A stretch of 64,000 bases of DNA from Saccharopolyspora_C sp047200635 (GTDB lineage Bacteria > Actinomycetota > Actinomycetes > Mycobacteriales > Pseudonocardiaceae), in the NCBI RefSeq assembly GCF_047200635.1, contig NZ_JBJZOI010000001.1:186001-250000 (forward strand). The letters are read 5' to 3'. Positions 1-7,623 of this stretch are shown here, in pieces. Each line of letters opens with the position of its first letter. The stretch's first letter is position 1. The notes beneath the pieces are model-generated. The model was not told where the DNA came from. It made no database searches and saw only the letters and a list, made by a program, of their open reading frames with translations. The position numbers and the translations under genes were made by a program.

Positions 1-1
1 G

Positions 2-202
2 ACGCCGATCTGGGCGAAGTCCGGTCAGTCGCCGGACCAGCTGGCGACCGTCACCGAGGCGATCGCGGCGGCGATTCCGCTGGGTCGCCTCGGCGAGGCG
101 CGTGAAGCCGTCGCGACGGTGGCGTTCCTGTTCTCCGACGACGCCGACTGCGTCACCGGCGATGACATCGTCGTCGGCGGTGGGGCGGGACTGCGCGCCT
201 GA
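2..202 (+). CDS. Short-chain dehydrogenase/reductase, C-terminal fragment (cut by window start)
   Basis: The first 66 visible codons encode the end of an SDR-family NAD(P)-dependent oxidoreductase. The visible part has the typical SDR tail: a PLGRLGEA segment after the lost active site, then VATVAFLFSDDADCVTG followed by a Gly-rich VGGG end. This is the usual SDR C-terminal pattern, in which the last strand closes the Rossmann fold. The Rossmann GxxxGxG motif and the YxxxK catalytic pair lie outside the window, so substrate and cofactor cannot be judged. The gene ends about 70 bp from the stop codon of the convergent ABC permease. Confidence 0.8.
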   Translation, partial: TPIWAKSGQSPDQLATVTEAIAAAIPLGRLGEAREAVATVAFLFSDDADCVTGDDIVVGGGAGLRA

Positions 203-269
203 GGCCGAACCGCGACCGCGGCCACGCTCCACCGGCGCCAGCCCCCGAACGGACGCGAGCGCCCGCCGT

Positions 270-1100
270 TCACAGGGGGCGGCGGAAGCCGCGGACGGCG
301 ATGCCGGCGGCGACGATCGCGACGAGGCCGCTCACCAGCAGCGACGGGCCCACCAGGTCGTTGCCGTCGAGGCCGAGGGCGACCGCGCGGGAGGCGTCGA
401 CCGCGTAGGTGAGCGGGTTGAGGCGCGCGATGACTTCCAGCCAGTCCGGCAGCTGCTCGATCGGGACGAAGGCGCTGGAGATGAACATGAGCGGGATCAT
501 CAGCAGGACGCTGATGTTCTGCATCGGCTCGGTGCTGCGCATGCACGCGCCCATCGCGAGGAAGACCCAGCTCAGCGCGCTGCCGACGCCGAGGGTGAGC
601 AGTGCGGACAGCACCATGCCGGGCAGTCCGCCGGGCGGCGCGTAGTCGAGCAGGACCACCGCCAGCACGAGGATCATCACCAGCTGCACGGCGCTGCGCA
701 CCAGGTCGGAGGTGCTGCGGGCCAGCAGCAGCGAGCTCGGCATGATCGGCATCGAGCGCAGCCGCGCCACGATGCCGTTGCGCAGGTCCTCGACCAGGCC
801 CACCCCGGTCTGCGAGGAGGTCTGCACGACGTGGTTGACCAGGATCGCGGGCATCAGGAAGTCGAGGTACTCGGTGCCCGGCGGCAGTCCGCTCGCGAGC
901 GGGATGTTCCCGAAGATCTGGGTGAACACGAACAGCGCCATCATCGGCTGGATCAGCCCCACCAGCACCAGGCCGGGATCGGTGAGGAACGCCCGCATCG
1001 AGCGGCCGGTGAGGACGACGACCTGGGTCATCGCGGAACTGCCGTTCCACCGCGCCGCCAGATCCGCGGTCGCCTGGTTCGAGTGGGACATCGCGGTCAT
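270..1100 (-). CDS. ABC-2 type transporter permease (DrrB-like)
   Basis: This is an integral-membrane permease of the ABC-2 family, 276 residues with six predicted hydrophobic segments. Its partner is the ATPase gene directly upstream (28-bp gap), and the two form a DrrAB-type two-component exporter. The N-terminal region with LTGRSMRAFLTDPG, the segment with LVEDLRNGIVARLRSMPIMPS between membrane spans, and the C-terminal LNPLTYAVDASRAVALG are typical of daunorubicin-resistance DrrB proteins. Such pairs usually export hydrophobic glycosylated secondary metabolites and give self-resistance. The adjacent deoxysugar and glycosyltransferase genes fit this role, but the substrate is inferred. Two ATG codons lie close together at the start; the first is used here. 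Confidence 0.9.
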   Translation of the reverse strand: MTAMSHSNQATADLAARWNGSSAMTQVVVLTGRSMRAFLTDPGLVLVGLIQPMMALFVFTQIFGNIPLASGLPPGTEYLDFLMPAILVNHVVQTSSQTGVGLVEDLRNGIVARLRSMPIMPSSLLLARSTSDLVRSAVQLVMILVLAVVLLDYAPPGGLPGMVLSALLTLGVGSALSWVFLAMGACMRSTEPMQNISVLLMIPLMFISSAFVPIEQLPDWLEVIARLNPLTYAVDASRAVALGLDGNDLVGPSLLVSGLVAIVAAGIAVRGFRRPL

Positions 1101-1128
1101 GGTCGCTCCACTGCGGTCGGGGGCGGGA

Positions 1129-2139
1129 TCACGCGCTGCGGGCGCGGCGGGCGACGGCCAGGTACACGTCGTCCAGCGTGGGCTCGCCGAAGGCCAGCTC
1201 GGCGGCCTCGATGCCGTGCTCGTCGAGCACCCGGATCACCGCGGCCGTGTCCCGCGAGGCGTCGATGGGCGTGATCAGGGCCGTCCCGTCCTGGCCGAGG
1301 GAGGGGTCGAAACCCGCGCCCCGCAGGGCGTCCTGGCCGAGCCGGGCGTCGGAGCCGGGTTCGAGCACCACGGTCACGGTGCGCTGGCCGACCTGGGCCT
1401 TGAGCTCCTCGGCCGGGCCGGCGGCGACCACCCGGCCGGCGGAGAGCACGGCGATCGAGTCCGCCAGCCGGTCGGCCTCCTCGAGGTACTGGGTGGTGAG
1501 CAGCACCGTGGTCCCGTCGGCGACCAGCGCCTCCACGATGTCCCACATGGCCATCCGGCTGGACGGGTCGAGGCCGGTGGTCGGCTCGTCCAGGAAGATC
1601 ACTTCGGGGTTGCCGACGAGGCTGGCGGCGAGGTCCAGCCGCCGCCGCATCCCGCCGGAGTAGGTGGCGGCCCGCCGCCCGGCGGCACCGGTGAGGTCGA
1701 AGGCCTCCAGCAGCTCGCGGGCGCGCCTGCGGGCCCGCGACCCGTCCGCGCCGAGCAGCCGCGCCAGCATCACCAGGTTGTCCCGGCCGCTCATCTGCTC
1801 GTCCACCGAGGCGAACTGGCCGGTGAGCCCGATGCGCTTGCGGACCTCCTTGGGGTGGGCGGCGACGTCGAAGCCCGCCACCCGGGCGGTGCCGGTGCTC
1901 GCGGGCAGCATCGCGGTCAGGACGTTCACCAGCGTCGTCTTGCCCGCGCCGTTGTGCCCGAGCAGCCCCAGCACGGAGCCCCTCGGCACGGTGAGCGTCA
2001 CGGACTCCAGCGCCGCCACCGAGCCGAAGGACTTGCCGACTCCGACGGCCTCGATCATCGGCGCGTCCGGGTCCAGGCGGTCTCGGGCGGGCTCGCCGCC
2101 GGGAGCGGAAGTCAGCGCGGTCATCGGTGGTTCCCCCAC
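1129..2139 (-). CDS. ABC transporter ATP-binding protein (DrrA-like)
   Basis: This is the cytoplasmic ATPase of the DrrAB-type exporter, 336 residues. It has Walker A GHNGAGKTT (about residues 59-67), signature YSGGMRRRLDLA, Walker B VIFLDEPTTGLDP and the switch-His segment LLTTQYLEEADRLAD. The C-terminal extension with EPTLDDVYL is typical of daunorubicin-resistance ATPases. It is the first gene of a two-gene operon with the permease downstream. A divergent promoter region of about 270 bp separates it from the glycosyltransferase gene on the other strand, so export and glycosylation could be co-regulated. That last point is inference from layout only. Confidence 0.93.
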   Translation of the reverse strand: MGEPPMTALTSAPGGEPARDRLDPDAPMIEAVGVGKSFGSVAALESVTLTVPRGSVLGLLGHNGAGKTTLVNVLTAMLPASTGTARVAGFDVAAHPKEVRKRIGLTGQFASVDEQMSGRDNLVMLARLLGADGSRARRRARELLEAFDLTGAAGRRAATYSGGMRRRLDLAASLVGNPEVIFLDEPTTGLDPSSRMAMWDIVEALVADGTTVLLTTQYLEEADRLADSIAVLSAGRVVAAGPAEELKAQVGQRTVTVVLEPGSDARLGQDALRGAGFDPSLGQDGTALITPIDASRDTAAVIRVLDEHGIEAAELAFGEPTLDDVYLAVARRARSA

Positions 2140-2406
2140 AACTGCGGGCCGGAGGTCAGTGGTCCTCGGAGGCCCCGGGGACGTTCCGGTACGACTGCGG
2201 CCCCCGGGGACGCAGGCCGAGCATGGGGCACCGGGCGGTGGGGTTCCAGCTCCCCTAGCGGCAAAACACTCGGGCGATGACTAGCTTCCGCTGGCGGGAA
2301 GCGGGAATTCCGTTGCCAACACTGGGGTTTCGCCCACCTCCCGAGAGCCTAGCGTGGCCGTTCAGCGCCTCCTCGGAGGCGGAGAACCCGAGCGGGAGCA
2401 GGGCCG
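2140..2406. promoter_or_regulatory. Divergent promoter region between ABC transporter and glycosyltransferase
   Basis: This 267-bp non-coding stretch lies between two diverging start codons. It contains a GC-rich hairpin-like segment (around 2165-2215, CCCCGGGGACG repeated near CCCCGGGGACGCAGG). A purine-rich ribosome-binding site, GAGCAGGG, lies just before the glycosyltransferase ATG. No convincing operator dyad or sigma-factor hexamers could be assigned by eye. Confidence 0.45.
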
Positions 2407-3645
2407 ATGCGAGTGTTGTTCGCGGTTTCGGCGTGGCCGGGCCACTACTTCCCGATGGTGCCGCTCGGCTGGGCCCTGCGGGCGGCCGGTCACGAGGTGC
2501 GGGTGCTGTGCGCGAAGTCCGATGTGGACCCGGTGACCCGCGCGGGGCTGACCCCGGTGCCGGTGCTGGACGGCCTCGACCTGCTGGTCGGCGCCCGCAT
2601 GATCAACCTGATCGGCGCCTACCGGGGGAACTGGCCGTACCCGGCCCCGCCGCTGCACCCGGAGACCGGGGAACCGCTGGACCTGGCCGGCTTCGACTTC
2701 GGCGCCTGGCACGAGGGCATCCGGCCCGAGCTGCTGGACCGCGCCACCCGCAGCACCGACGCCGCCGCCGCCTTCGCCCGCGACTGGCGCCCGCACCTGG
2801 TGGTGCACGACATGATGAGCCTGGAAGGCCCGCTGGTCGCGCGCGTCACCGGGGTCCCGGACGTCCTGCAGCTGTGGGGCCCGGTCGGCACCGGCGACGA
2901 CTACAGCCCGGTGGGCGGGGCGGCGAAGGCGGAGCCCGCGGTACCCGTGGACACCAGCGGCGCGTTCGCCCGCCACGGCGTCGGGGAGATGGGATTCCAC
3001 CACGTCGACCACGTCCTCGACCCGTGTCCGGCCGCGATCCGCCCCACCAGCCGCGAGCACCGCGTCCCCGTCCGCTACCTGCCCTACAACGGGCCCGGCG
3101 CGGCACCGCTGGACCTGCCGCCGCGCACCGGCAGGCCCCGGGTGTGCGTGGTGTGGGGCCGCTCGGCGACCCGGACCTTCGGGCCGGTGGTGAACAAGAT
3201 GCCGCAGGTGGTGCGGGCGGCGACCGCGCTGGGCAGCGAGGTGCTGCTGCTCGCCTCGCCCGCCGACGCCCGGGAGTGCGGTCCCCTGCCGGAATCGGTG
3301 CACGTGCGCACCGATCTGCCGCTGAGCCTGGTGCTGCCGGGCTGCGACGCGGTGGTGCACTACGGCGGCGGGGGAGCGACGATGACCTCGGTGGTGGCCG
3401 GGGTGCCGCAGCTGGCGCTGCCCTGCGGGTTCGACCAGACCGCGATGGCCGAGCGGATCACCGCGGCGGGCGCGGGCCTGGACCTGCCGAACTGGGCGGC
3501 CGACGAGGAGTCCACCACCGCCGCGCTGGAACGGCTCGTCTCCGAACCGGCCTTCGCGAAGTCCGCCGCCGAGCTCGCCACCGCCTCCGCCGAGCTGCCC
3601 GCCCCCGCCGAGGTCGTCCCGGCCCTCGCCCGCCTCGCGGCCTGA
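2407..3645 (+). CDS. Macrolide-type glycosyltransferase (GT1, EryCIII/DesVII-like)
   Basis: This GT-B fold transferase would attach an activated deoxysugar to a secondary-metabolite acceptor. It is 412 residues, close to the roughly 420 usual for EryCIII/DesVII relatives. The N-terminus FAVSAWPGHYFPMVPLGWAL and the early phrase AGHEVRVLC are typical of this subfamily. The nucleotide-sugar site is seen as VVHYGGGGATMTSVVAGVPQ near residue 320, followed by LPCGFDQTAMAERI. Many close relatives need a P450-like helper protein (EryCII type), and none is encoded beside it. It converges on the deoxysugar operon (end to end 90 bp), whose product is the likely donor. The acceptor is unknown; no polyketide synthase is in the window. 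Confidence 0.9.
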   Translation: MRVLFAVSAWPGHYFPMVPLGWALRAAGHEVRVLCAKSDVDPVTRAGLTPVPVLDGLDLLVGARMINLIGAYRGNWPYPAPPLHPETGEPLDLAGFDFGAWHEGIRPELLDRATRSTDAAAAFARDWRPHLVVHDMMSLEGPLVARVTGVPDVLQLWGPVGTGDDYSPVGGAAKAEPAVPVDTSGAFARHGVGEMGFHHVDHVLDPCPAAIRPTSREHRVPVRYLPYNGPGAAPLDLPPRTGRPRVCVVWGRSATRTFGPVVNKMPQVVRAATALGSEVLLLASPADARECGPLPESVHVRTDLPLSLVLPGCDAVVHYGGGGATMTSVVAGVPQLALPCGFDQTAMAERITAAGAGLDLPNWAADEESTTAALERLVSEPAFAKSAAELATASAELPAPAEVVPALARLAA

Positions 3646-3735
3646 CCGGGACCCGGCCGTCGTCGGGGCGGCTCGGCGGCTTCCCCGCCGCCGGGCCGCG
3701 CGGCGCGCGCCGTCCCGGAGCGAGCGGAGGGCGGA

Positions 3736-4485
3736 TCAGCTGGTGCGGGCGGGGAGGTAGCGGGTCAGCAGGTCGTCGAGGTAACCGGGACCGAAGTCGA
3801 GCTCGGCGAACCACGGCACCAGGCGGTGCAGCTTCGCCAGGCTCACCCGGGTCAGCTGCGGCGGTCGCGCAACCCGGTGCAGCTCGGCGCGCACGCCGAG
3901 GTGGCGTTGCAGCGCCTCCACCAGATCCGGGACCGCGATCGGCACCCCGGAGGCCACGTTGACGACCTCCCCGCGCACCTCCCGGGAGCACAGCTCGGCG
4001 AGCACCGGCGGCACGTGGCGCACGTCCAGCAGGTCCCGGTGCGCGGCGGGGTGCACGGTCACGGAGCCGGCGAGCACGCCGCGCACCAGGGTCGGCAGCA
4101 GCTGCCCGGGCTGCTGACCCGCCCCGACCAGGTGCGTCAGCCGGAGCACCAGGTGGCGCGCCCCCGACTCGGCGCAGCGGCGCTCCAGCGCGAGCTTGTG
4201 CCTGCCGTAGGCGTTCCGCCCGGTCACCGGCGAGTCCTCGGTACCGGGCACCCCGTCGGAGCCGTAGAGCGCGGCCGAGGAGGTGGACAGGAACACCGCG
4301 GTGCGCCCGCTCCGGCGGCAGCGGTCCAGGACCTCGTCGACGAGCGCGGCTTCCCGGGCGAAGGCGGCGGGGTCGGCGGCGGCCGTGGTGGACACCCCGG
4401 CCGCGATCACGGTGACCTCGGGGTACCGGTCGCCGCAGTGCGCCGCGAAGTGCCGGGCGAGGAACCCGGAGCCGACGACCTCCAT
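3736..4485 (-). CDS. NDP-hexose 4-ketoreductase (extended SDR family)
   Basis: This NAD(P)-dependent epimerase/dehydratase-fold protein has 249 residues. The N-terminal nucleotide loop reads VVGSGFLARHF and the catalytic YxxxK is YGRHK within GRNAYGRHKLALE. STSSAALYG supplies the active-site Ser/Thr region. It is somewhat short for the family (usually about 300), and the first glycine loop is degenerate. It is the last gene of the sugar operon, with its ATG overlapping the stop of the upstream 3-ketoreductase (ATGA at 4485). By analogy to olivose/oliose pathways it should reduce the 4-keto group of the TDP-4-keto-2,6-dideoxyhexose. Stereochemistry at C4 cannot be read from sequence. Confidence 0.82.
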   Translation of the reverse strand: MEVVGSGFLARHFAAHCGDRYPEVTVIAAGVSTTAAADPAAFAREAALVDEVLDRCRRSGRTAVFLSTSSAALYGSDGVPGTEDSPVTGRNAYGRHKLALERRCAESGARHLVLRLTHLVGAGQQPGQLLPTLVRGVLAGSVTVHPAAHRDLLDVRHVPPVLAELCSREVRGEVVNVASGVPIAVPDLVEALQRHLGVRAELHRVARPPQLTRVSLAKLHRLVPWFAELDFGPGYLDDLLTRYLPARTS

Positions 4486-5483
4486 CAGACCGGTGCCCGG
4501 ACGGCCCGCTCGCGCACCGCGTCCACCAGCCGCGCGGTCTCCTCGGCGGCGTCCAGCCAGGCGCTCTCGCCCGGGTCGCGGTCCAGCGCGGTGCGGGCGA
4601 AGGCGGCCAGCGACTCGCGGAACTGGTGGGCCGGGGCCAGCACCCGCTCCTCGGCGTGGTCCTGCTCGTCGATGCGCAGCAGCGGGCGGTGCTCGACGGG
4701 CGGGGTGAACGCGCGGTCCAGGGCCAGCGCCGCCGCCGAGCCCCACACCCCGTAGCGGGAGCGGTAGGTGTGCTGGAAGCCGAACTCCAGGTCCGCGAAC
4801 ACACCGCCCGGGGACACCAGCAGCGCGTGCCCGGCCAGGTCCACGCCGCGCTCCCGGTCGATCCGCAGCGCCGCGCCCACCACCTCCAGCCCGGCGCCGA
4901 GCAGCAGCTGCGCCGCGCGGATCGGGTACACCCCGACGTCGAGCAGCGCCCCGCCCCCGAGCTCCGGCGAGTAGCGGATGTCCGAGGCGGGCAGCGGTGG
5001 GATGCCGAAGGTGGCGGTGAAGGTGCGCGGCTCGCCCAGGCGCCCGCCCGCGAGCAGGTCGGCCACCACCGCGTGCTGCGGGTGGTGCAGGAAGGCGAAG
5101 TTCTCCCGCAGCACCAGCCCGCGCTCCCGGGCCAGCCCGGTCAGCTCCCCGGTGCGCTCGCCCCGGTCGGTGAGCGGCTTCTCGCACAGCACGTGCTTGC
5201 CCGCGCGCAGCGCGCGGGCGGCCCACTCGTGGTGCAGCGCGGTGGGCAGCGACAGGTAGATCGCGTCGACGCCGGGGTCCTCGACGAGCTCGGCGTAACC
5301 GGTGGGGGTGCCGCCGAAGCGCGCGGCGAACTCGGCCGCCTTCGCGGGGTCGCGGCTGGCGACGGCGGTGGTGGTCAGCTCCGGGATCTCGGCGATCGCG
5401 GGCAGGGTGCGCCGCCGCGCGATCGCGGAGCAGCCCAGGACCCCGAGCCGCAGGGGCCCGGGACGCGGCGCCGCGGCGCTCAC
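4485..5483 (-). CDS. NDP-hexose 3-ketoreductase (Gfo/Idh/MocA family, KijD10-like)
   Basis: This cytoplasmic NAD(P)H-dependent reductase has 332 residues. The dinucleotide-binding LGVLGCSAIARR is at the N-terminus, and the catalytic lysine is in the family motif HVLCEKPLT (residues about 95-103). In 2,6-dideoxysugar pathways such enzymes reduce the unstable 3-keto product made by the 2,3-dehydratase. The GTG start at 5483 overlaps the stop of the dehydratase (GTGA), and its own stop overlaps the next ATG, so the three proteins are translationally coupled. The family also contains inositol and glucose-fructose oxidoreductases, but the coupling to a 2,3-dehydratase makes the deoxysugar role likely. 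Confidence 0.88.
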   Translation of the reverse strand: MSAAAPRPGPLRLGVLGCSAIARRRTLPAIAEIPELTTTAVASRDPAKAAEFAARFGGTPTGYAELVEDPGVDAIYLSLPTALHHEWAARALRAGKHVLCEKPLTDRGERTGELTGLARERGLVLRENFAFLHHPQHAVVADLLAGGRLGEPRTFTATFGIPPLPASDIRYSPELGGGALLDVGVYPIRAAQLLLGAGLEVVGAALRIDRERGVDLAGHALLVSPGGVFADLEFGFQHTYRSRYGVWGSAAALALDRAFTPPVEHRPLLRIDEQDHAEERVLAPAHQFRESLAAFARTALDRDPGESAWLDAAEETARLVDAVRERAVRAPV

Positions 5484-6904
5484 CGCAGGCCCCGCAGGCA
5501 GGCGACGAGGCTGCGGGCCTGCACGTTGACGTAGTGGCTGTGCTTGAGCAGCTCGGTGAGCTGGTGCAGCGTCAGCCAGCGGAAGTCCGGCGGCGCCCCG
5601 TCGGCGGCCTCCGGCGCCACCTCGATGATCTGGTACCGGTTGCGGGCCTGGTAGAAGCGACCGCCCTCCTCGGAGAGCTCGGTGTCGAACAGCACCTGCC
5701 CAGGATCGCGCCGCAGCACCTCGTCGAGGAACGGGGGCCGGTAGTCCACGCCCAGCCCCTCGTAGTTCTCCGGCGTGCACTGCACGGTCGGCGCCAGCTC
5801 CACCACGTCGAGGTAGCCGGGTTCCACGCGGGCGTTCACCAGCGCGTGCAGGACCCCGTCCACGCGGGTGACCAGCAGCGCCACCACGCCGGTGCCGTGC
5901 GGGCGCAGCAGCGGCTGGGTCCAGCCGCCGACCTCGCGGCTGTTGCTGCGCACGTCGACGGCCAGCACGGTGAAGAAGGCGCCGAGCTCGTGGCGGATCT
6001 CGTCCGCGGTGCGCCGCCACCGCCGCACCCCGTGCAGCGGGATGAGGTCGGTGCGGACCAGGTGCTCGGACTGCCGCGCGGTGATCCAGCTGCGGATCTC
6101 CGCGGTGGTGTGCAGCGTGCCGGAGCGCGGATCTCCGGAGCGGGCCAGGGCGGCGGCGAGTTCGCCCGGCTCCTCGGCCGCGCCCTCGAACCCGCCGGGG
6201 ACGCAGGACAGCACGGTGCGGGAGTCCATGTTCACCAGGTTGTCCACCGCCAGCAGCCGGTGCAGCTGGCCGAGCGTCATCCAGCGGAAGTCCTCGTGCT
6301 CCTCGACCGGGCCGCTCGCCTCCACGACCATGTTCCGGTTGCGCTTGCGGAAGAACCAGGAGCCCTGCTCGGACTGGAGCACGTCGCTGAGCACCTGCCG
6401 TTCGGAGGCGTCGCGGAAGTGCGCCAGGTGCGGGACGGCGCCGCCCTCGTGCACCCGGGTGTAGTTGCTGCGGGTCGCCTGCACGGTGGGGGACAGCTGC
6501 ACGCCGTTCACGTTGCCCGGTTCCGTCTTGGCCTGCATCAGGAAGTGCAGCACGCCGTCGATCTCGCGGGCCAGGACGCCGAGGATCCCGATCTCCGGCT
6601 GGTTGATGATCGGCTGGGTCCAGGAGCGCACCGGGCCGTGGTCGGTCTGCACCCGCAGGCCCTGCACGCGGAAGAACTTCCCGCTGTCGTGGCCGAGGTC
6701 GCCGGTGGCGTCGTCGAATCGCCACTTGTGCAGTTCCGCGAAGGGGATCCGGCGCACGTCGTGCAGCTGGGCGGCGCCGCGTTCGGCGAGCCAGGACAGG
6801 AGCTCCTCGGTGGAGTGCAGGGCGTCCCGCTCGGTGCTCGCCGAGCGCGCCAAGCGGTGCGGCAGCGTGGTGTCCGGCTGGCGCAGCAGGTTTCCGGCAG
6901 GCAT
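5480..6904 (-). CDS. NDP-hexose 2,3-dehydratase (TylX3/EryBVI/OleV type)
   Basis: This enzyme removes the C2 hydroxyl from TDP-4-keto-6-deoxyglucose, the committing step to 2-deoxysugars. It has 474 residues, the normal family length, and a visible internal duplication. SWTQPIINQPEIGILG and LSPTVQATRSNY in the first half match GWTQPLLRPHGTGVVA and LAPTVQCTPENY in the second half. FRWMTLGQLHRLL and FRWLTLHQLTELL form another matching pair. The ATG at 6904 is preceded by a purine-rich GGAGGCCCC region; longer in-frame starts are possible but would add non-homologous sequence. It is the first gene of the three-gene sugar operon, with a GTGA overlap to the ketoreductase. Confidence 0.93.
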   Translation of the reverse strand: MPAGNLLRQPDTTLPHRLARSASTERDALHSTEELLSWLAERGAAQLHDVRRIPFAELHKWRFDDATGDLGHDSGKFFRVQGLRVQTDHGPVRSWTQPIINQPEIGILGVLAREIDGVLHFLMQAKTEPGNVNGVQLSPTVQATRSNYTRVHEGGAVPHLAHFRDASERQVLSDVLQSEQGSWFFRKRNRNMVVEASGPVEEHEDFRWMTLGQLHRLLAVDNLVNMDSRTVLSCVPGGFEGAAEEPGELAAALARSGDPRSGTLHTTAEIRSWITARQSEHLVRTDLIPLHGVRRWRRTADEIRHELGAFFTVLAVDVRSNSREVGGWTQPLLRPHGTGVVALLVTRVDGVLHALVNARVEPGYLDVVELAPTVQCTPENYEGLGVDYRPPFLDEVLRRDPGQVLFDTELSEEGGRFYQARNRYQIIEVAPEAADGAPPDFRWLTLHQLTELLKHSHYVNVQARSLVACLRGLR

Positions 6905-7110
6905 GGGGCCTCCTCCGCGCAGGGTCCCGGTGCTCCGCGGGCGGCTCGCCGGGTCGGCCCCCATTCCTACCGGGGAAAGAGTAGGCGAAACCCCAGTCGG
7001 GCCGGGTCGGGCCGGGCCGGCCGGATGATTGCGCGCCCGGGGGCCCGGGTAGTCCCGGGTTGATCGCGGGCTCTGTCCGACTGTCCGATCCACCAGGAGG
7101 TGTGAGAACG

Positions 7111-7527
7111 ATGACGACCGCACGCGAGATGATGACCCCCGGCACGAGGTGCGTGAACACCGACCAGACCGCCGCCGACGCGGCGCGGCTGATGACGGAG
7201 CTCGGGGTGGGCGCGCTGCCGATCTGCGGCAAGGACGACAAGATCAAGGGAGTGGTGACCGACCGGGACCTCGTCGTCAAGGTGCTCGGGAGGGGACGGG
7301 ACGTGGGCTCGTTCCCCGCCGGTGACCTGAACCAGGCCGAGGCGGTGACGGCGGGTGCCGACGATTCCGCCGAGACGGTGCTGGCGACCATGACGGCGCA
7401 CGAGGTCCGGCGGCTCCCGGTCATCGACGGCGGTCGGCTGGTGGGCATGGTCTCGCTGTCGGACGTGGCCAAGGCGCTGCCGAACCACCAGGTCGGCGAC
7501 CTCGTGGAAACCCTGTCCACGGCCTGA
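7111..7527 (+). CDS. Tandem CBS-domain protein
   Basis: This small soluble protein of 138 residues consists of two CBS domains. The first starts at TAREMMTPGTRCV and runs through GVVTDRDLVVKVL. The second contains VTAGADDSAETVLATM, HEVRRLPVIDGG and LVGMVSLSDVAKAL. Stand-alone CBS pairs bind adenine nucleotides or related ligands and often act in stress adaptation; the ligand here is unknown. The start is fixed by a strong AGGAGG ribosome-binding site ending 10 bp before ATG 7111. It is divergent from the deoxysugar operon and ends just before a strong hairpin terminator. Confidence 0.9.
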   Translation: MTTAREMMTPGTRCVNTDQTAADAARLMTELGVGALPICGKDDKIKGVVTDRDLVVKVLGRGRDVGSFPAGDLNQAEAVTAGADDSAETVLATMTAHEVRRLPVIDGGRLVGMVSLSDVAKALPNHQVGDLVETLSTA

Positions 7528-7539
7528 GGGGCGGATCCG

Positions 7540-7586
7540 GAGTTCCGGGGAGCGGCCCGCCGGCGCGGGGCCGCTCCCCGGAACTC
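7540..7586. terminator. Bidirectional hairpin terminator
   Basis: A perfect 19-bp stem (7540-7558 pairs with 7568-7586) closes a 9-nt loop. It starts just after the CBS-gene stop and lies 37 bp past the end of the convergent FMO gene, so it can serve both transcripts. The stem begins GAGTTCCGGGG and ends CCCCGGAACTC. There is no U-tract, as is usual in high-GC actinomycetes. Confidence 0.85.
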
Positions 7587-7623
7587 GTGCCGCTGGCGGT
7601 CCGAGCGGGGCCGCGGGTGGCGG

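Noticed and set aside
3650..3735. Terminator between glycosyltransferase and sugar operon
   Set aside because: Short GC dyads such as GGCGGC and GCCGCC are present, but no continuous stem longer than about six pairs could be assembled with confidence.
4485..7520. A single 1011-codon fusion of dehydratase-shadow and oxidoreductase
   Set aside because: Only the last third (from GTG 5483) is homologous to an oxidoreductase. The rest is a shadow frame of the 2,3-dehydratase and the CBS-protein region, and the overlapping-start layout explains the boundary.
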